Part shown: positions 42,873-64,000 of the stretch, piece after piece
Numbering within the stretch: position 1 is the first letter of the stretch
Layout of the letters: the number at the start of each line of letters is the position of its first letter
Origin: Eudorina sp. 2006-703-Eu-15
Lineage: Eukaryota > Chlorophyta > Chlorophyceae > Chlamydomonadales > Volvocaceae
Length of the DNA: 64,000 nt
Assembly (NCBI GenBank): GCA_003117195.1
Contig: BDSI01000002.1
Location: forward strand, 387,001-451,000
Direction of reading: 5' to 3'
The notes under the pieces: generated by a model
The model's database searches: none
Told to the model about the DNA's origin: nothing
The model's input: only the letters and a program-made list of their open reading frames with translations
Program-made: the position numbers and the translations under genes

Positions 42873-45800
42873 TGTGTTGCAGTGTACCCTCGGTTCGTCG
42901 TTGGGGGACCGACACGGCGACGGCCCGAAGTGCCCCATGCATGTTGGGGCCGGGCCGCGGCGGGGCATCTATCGTCATGTGCTGCAAGGCGAGGGTCGCT
43001 GTTAGTTGTTGTTGTGCAAGGCCATCACAAGCACGTTTGCAAAACGGACCAAGACAATCACCTCTGGGCGTCCGTGTTTTATTTGTCGTGCAGGAGTAGT
43101 TTTCTGGTATGAGAGGGAATTGTACGATACGACGTGTGATTACTGAGTGACTTTGGAACAGCAGCAATTTGCGGCCGGGATGGTTCAATAACCTGCCGCC
43201 ACAGGGTTTCGTCTCCAGTGGCAACCCGGCGGTGTCAGGATTACACGAATTACACGACGGTCCCCTAGATAGGGGTCGTACAGGGGTCGTACCGGTATGC
43301 GTTTCATACAACGTACGTACGGTACGCGGACACGTGAATGTGACCCAGAAGGACTCCAGGCACTGACTGGTATGACACGATTGCGTGTCGGACCCGTGTA
43401 AGGCGCCTGCAATTCGTACGTACGGCACCTACGGTATCTACGGGTGCATCGCAGATTGCGCGGGCCGGGGCCGGATTCTGACAAATCTGGCGCTTAATGC
43501 TGCATGCCGGGTCCATGACATCTCGCATGTCGTGCAGGGTACGGCGGACCGGTACTTCTGACGGGTGTTGTACAGGGATTCGCGCGACCCGTGGGACTGC
43601 CGTTTTGCGCCCCCGCCCCCCTTGGCTCTTCGTCTGTCTCCTGCTCTTCCCTTCTCCCCTGCTCGCCAGCTACCTCCATGCCCGTTTGTTCGTCGTGATC
43701 TGAGCTGAGCTGAGGTGAGGTGCCGATGAGGTGAGGCGAGGCGATGAGGCACGCTGCTATACATGGAGCGAGGGTGCAACCGGCGTATCAGGGTGCAACG
43801 GGCGTATCTTGGCGCACAAGGGACGTGGCTGGGTGTGGTGTGATGTGATGCGATGTGATGCGATGCAAAAGGATGATCTATCGGTTGTTGTTCGGGGGGC
43901 CTGCTCAGGACGGCGTCGGGAGGAGCCTGCCTCCGCAGAGAAGTCTCTCCTCTAGGACAGGAAAGTCCATCCCTACCTCCAGCAGGTACTGTGTCTATAA
44001 GAGTTGTGTGGTGCTGGTAGGGATAGGTAGGTGGTGGCGACCCGGAAGGAAAGGGAGAATCGGGAGGTTTGAGGCGATGTGAGGGGGGCTTTTGCGGGAA
44101 GTCCATCTACTCGGGCAGGGCAGCGTGGCGGTCGTACAGGGTTCGTACAGGGCCCTACGCGCGAAGTAAGGCTGGATGGCTGGCATGCGGCATGTCTGCT
44201 CGAACCCGCGCGGACGACGCTCAGTCCCTAGCTGTGGGCGTGACATGATTGCCGCTGCCACGATAGATTACGAGGGCTGGGCCAGCCCGCGATTGATGCG
44301 GGGCTTCGTTGTTGTAACAGTACCCGTCGTACCCGTCAAGCACGCGCAGCATGAGGGCGTGTGTATCCGCCGGCTGCTACGTGACCTGCCCGCCCGCCCG
44401 GCCGACACGAAGCCTGCTGCCATACCCCTCCCAACCATCCGCTTGTCCTCCCCCCCGTGTGTTCACGGAGACACGGACCCGAACGTTGACCTACCCACCC
44501 GCCATCAAGAGCATCCCGTCAAGAACATCCCGTACAGCGTGTGTATGTGTGTGTTTGTGTATGTGCAGCCGGGGGGCGGGGAATGGGCAGTGCGTACGGC
44601 ATGCACCGCCGACACATCGCTGGCAGCCATATAGAGCGCGGCGTGCATGTCGGCAGTCGCTCGTCGCATGAAATGTACGACCAGGTACGGCGGTTCATCA
44701 TCATCCTACATGTGGGTGCGCCCTCCGGCTCCCCTGTGCGTATGTGTGTCACCCTGTGCGTATGTGTGTACGAATGTGTGTCCTTGCTGCCGTACGGATG
44801 CTTGGACGCTGCTGCAGGGGTAATAAGTGAGGCGGGAGGCCTCTAGGGCAGCGGGCATCCAGGTAGCTAGGCTTTCTAGGGAGCGCTAGGTGCGCGCGCA
44901 AAGCAAGGCGCAAAGCAGTGGTGGGAACAGAATCGACTCTGAGGCGGCGGCGGCGGCAACCGGCGGCAACCGGCAGCGCTGCCCAACCAACCCAGATTAG
45001 GGACCCAACCCAACCCAGTTTGTGACATGTTACCGGGGTGTGTATACCCGAGTGTGTGCTCGTATGCGATAACAATAAACCATGTCCAGCCTGGCGTGGT
45101 CTGTGCTTCTCTGCCTGTGTTGTGGTCGCAGGAGAATGTACTGATTGCAGTACAAACGGTTTCGGTTGGCTCCAGATAGACCCCAAGAGGAGGGTGCGGA
45201 TGGCTGTTGTGGGGGCCGGGGAGGGAGGAGGTGAACGATGGTTTCTGTCCCCGGGGAGGCTGCGGCATGTGTTGCGGTGGCAATAAAGTGACTCTGGAAG
45301 TGCGCTAGCTATACGCATGGTTCGCTGACTTTTGCTACTTTTGCTCGGCCCGGACGGCACTGCGGTGTGTACGGCACTGCCGCTGGGGGTTAAATTGGTT
45401 GTTGTTAGGGTACCTGTTTGCGGGTGACTTGGTTTGAGGATGTCGCTGCTGGGGACACGGCGGGTTACCGGGTGCAGCGGTGCGCTCGTTGCTGACGGGG
45501 CTAGCTCGCCGTACGTACAGAACGTGGGTTCACGTGTGCACGGATGTACGGCAAGGCATTGTGGGGGGCCCCGTGCGCGCGTGTGTGTTTGCGGCATGGC
45601 GTCGATCGATGATGGTATATGTGGCGCCAGTTGTTGGCAGGCAAGGCAGTATCAAGCGTGTGAGGTTGGGCTTATGGGTGTGCGGCGAATGGCTTCAACC
45701 TCCGATTGTAATACGCGTGTTTGCCTCCGCCGAGCGGCAGCGTCGGGCTCCGGAGCAGCTGCGCAAAGGGTATCACGCAACGCTAGGGCCGGCCGCATCG

Positions 45801-46257
45801 CACCAGCACAGCAGCTGTCATACCACCGTCGTTGATGAGGAAGCAACGCAGAGGCGACATCACCCTGAGCAGCCCCCTGCAGTCGCGGTATGTACGACGG
45901 TCCCCGGTCCCCGGACACCGCCCGTCCGACCTCCCCGGTCTCCGACGTCCGTCGAAAGCCCCGCCGGCTCGTCACGCGCTGCATCTTCCACGACTTGGGG
46001 GTGCCGGCGGCGTGTGGGGGCAGAAGTCCTCAGAAGCCGTCAGAAGGCTGAATGTACGGGTACGCCTTCGGCACATTCCGATTCGCGCTGACAGACACTC
46101 ATCCGCACAGATCCCTCCCTCCCATGCAAGCAGATGCCGTCCAGACCCTCAGGCCAACCTGCTGCTGTCCAGACAGCAGGGCAGCCCGGCATCGGCATCG
46201 GCAACATATGCCCGGCCCGCAACGCCAAATCCCCGCATCCACATCATAGGCGCAGAA

Positions 46258-64000
<17,743 letters not shown>

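Larger units (their letters stand above)
40952..46257. other. Repeat- and GTAC-rich intergenic region between convergent genes
   Basis: Holds the 3' flanks of the Pro-rich membrane protein (plus) and the THADA homologue (minus). It has GT-rich stretches (41085-41160), a GGA-rich tract (42720-42870), and very frequent GTAC, CGTACGG and GTACGGC words. Open frames up to 282 codons occur but have composition expected of GC-rich noise. No tRNA or conserved protein was found. A non-coding transcript cannot be excluded. Confidence 0.5.

Noticed and set aside
42646..43428. 260-codon minus-strand frame with Pro/Ser runs
   Set aside because: Much of it is the GGA-rich tract read in reverse; no family, splice or start evidence.
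44749..45597. 282-codon minus-strand frame
   Set aside because: Composition is that of GC-rich noise, no domain recognised, begins at no convincing start.

Overview
The window looks like nuclear DNA of a volvocalean (Chlamydomonas-like) green alga. Coding exons are GC-rich and split by many short introns, intergenic stretches are less GC-rich, simple repeats are abundant, and proteins carry long Ala/Gly/Pro/His low-complexity inserts. The gene set also fits: a plant-type aspartate carbamoyltransferase, an organellar Phe-tRNA ligase, a dynamin with PH domain and proline-rich tail, a LOV histidine kinase and a hydroxyproline-rich-type wall/membrane protein. There is no sign of bacterial operons. 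All gene models here are hand-spliced: an exon chain was accepted when donor, acceptor, reading phase and family similarity agreed.

Layout, left to right. (1) Bases 296-4036, minus: coiled coil + LOV + histidine-kinase gene, 3' part beyond the left edge. (2) 5782-9377, plus: complete five-exon aspartate carbamoyltransferase, followed by a 27-bp minisatellite. (3) 9378-12887: mostly unassigned, one weak small-gene candidate. (4) 12888-14213, minus: intronless organellar phenylalanyl-tRNA synthetase. (5) 15382 to about 22770, minus: dynamin (stalk, PH, GED, proline-rich tail); the GTPase exons could not be resolved upstream. (6) 24895-31506, plus: TMEM184/DUF300 (LAZ1-like) seven-helix membrane protein in ten exons, two of whose introns appear to use GC donors. 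(7) 34928-40951, plus: large secreted-to-membrane Pro-rich protein with one transmembrane helix. (8) 40952-46257: repeat- and GTAC-rich intergenic DNA. (9) 46258 to beyond 64000, minus: a THADA/DUF2428 homologue in more than 20 exons, 5' end off the right edge.

The genes do not form one pathway; they are neighbours with separate roles: light signalling, pyrimidine synthesis, organellar translation, membrane scission, membrane/vacuole homeostasis, cell surface, and tRNA-modification support. The more unusual signals are at the DNA and splicing level. A short inverted repeat GACCC-NN-GGGTC is concentrated in the THADA gene, in exons (different frames) and introns, twice abutting a splice acceptor. 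A GGTGAG hexamer array forms an exon end, so each unit is a potential in-frame splice donor. A 3' splice site is tandemly triplicated. GC-AG introns are supported by homology, and an intron-dwelling repeat resembles an introner or small mobile element.
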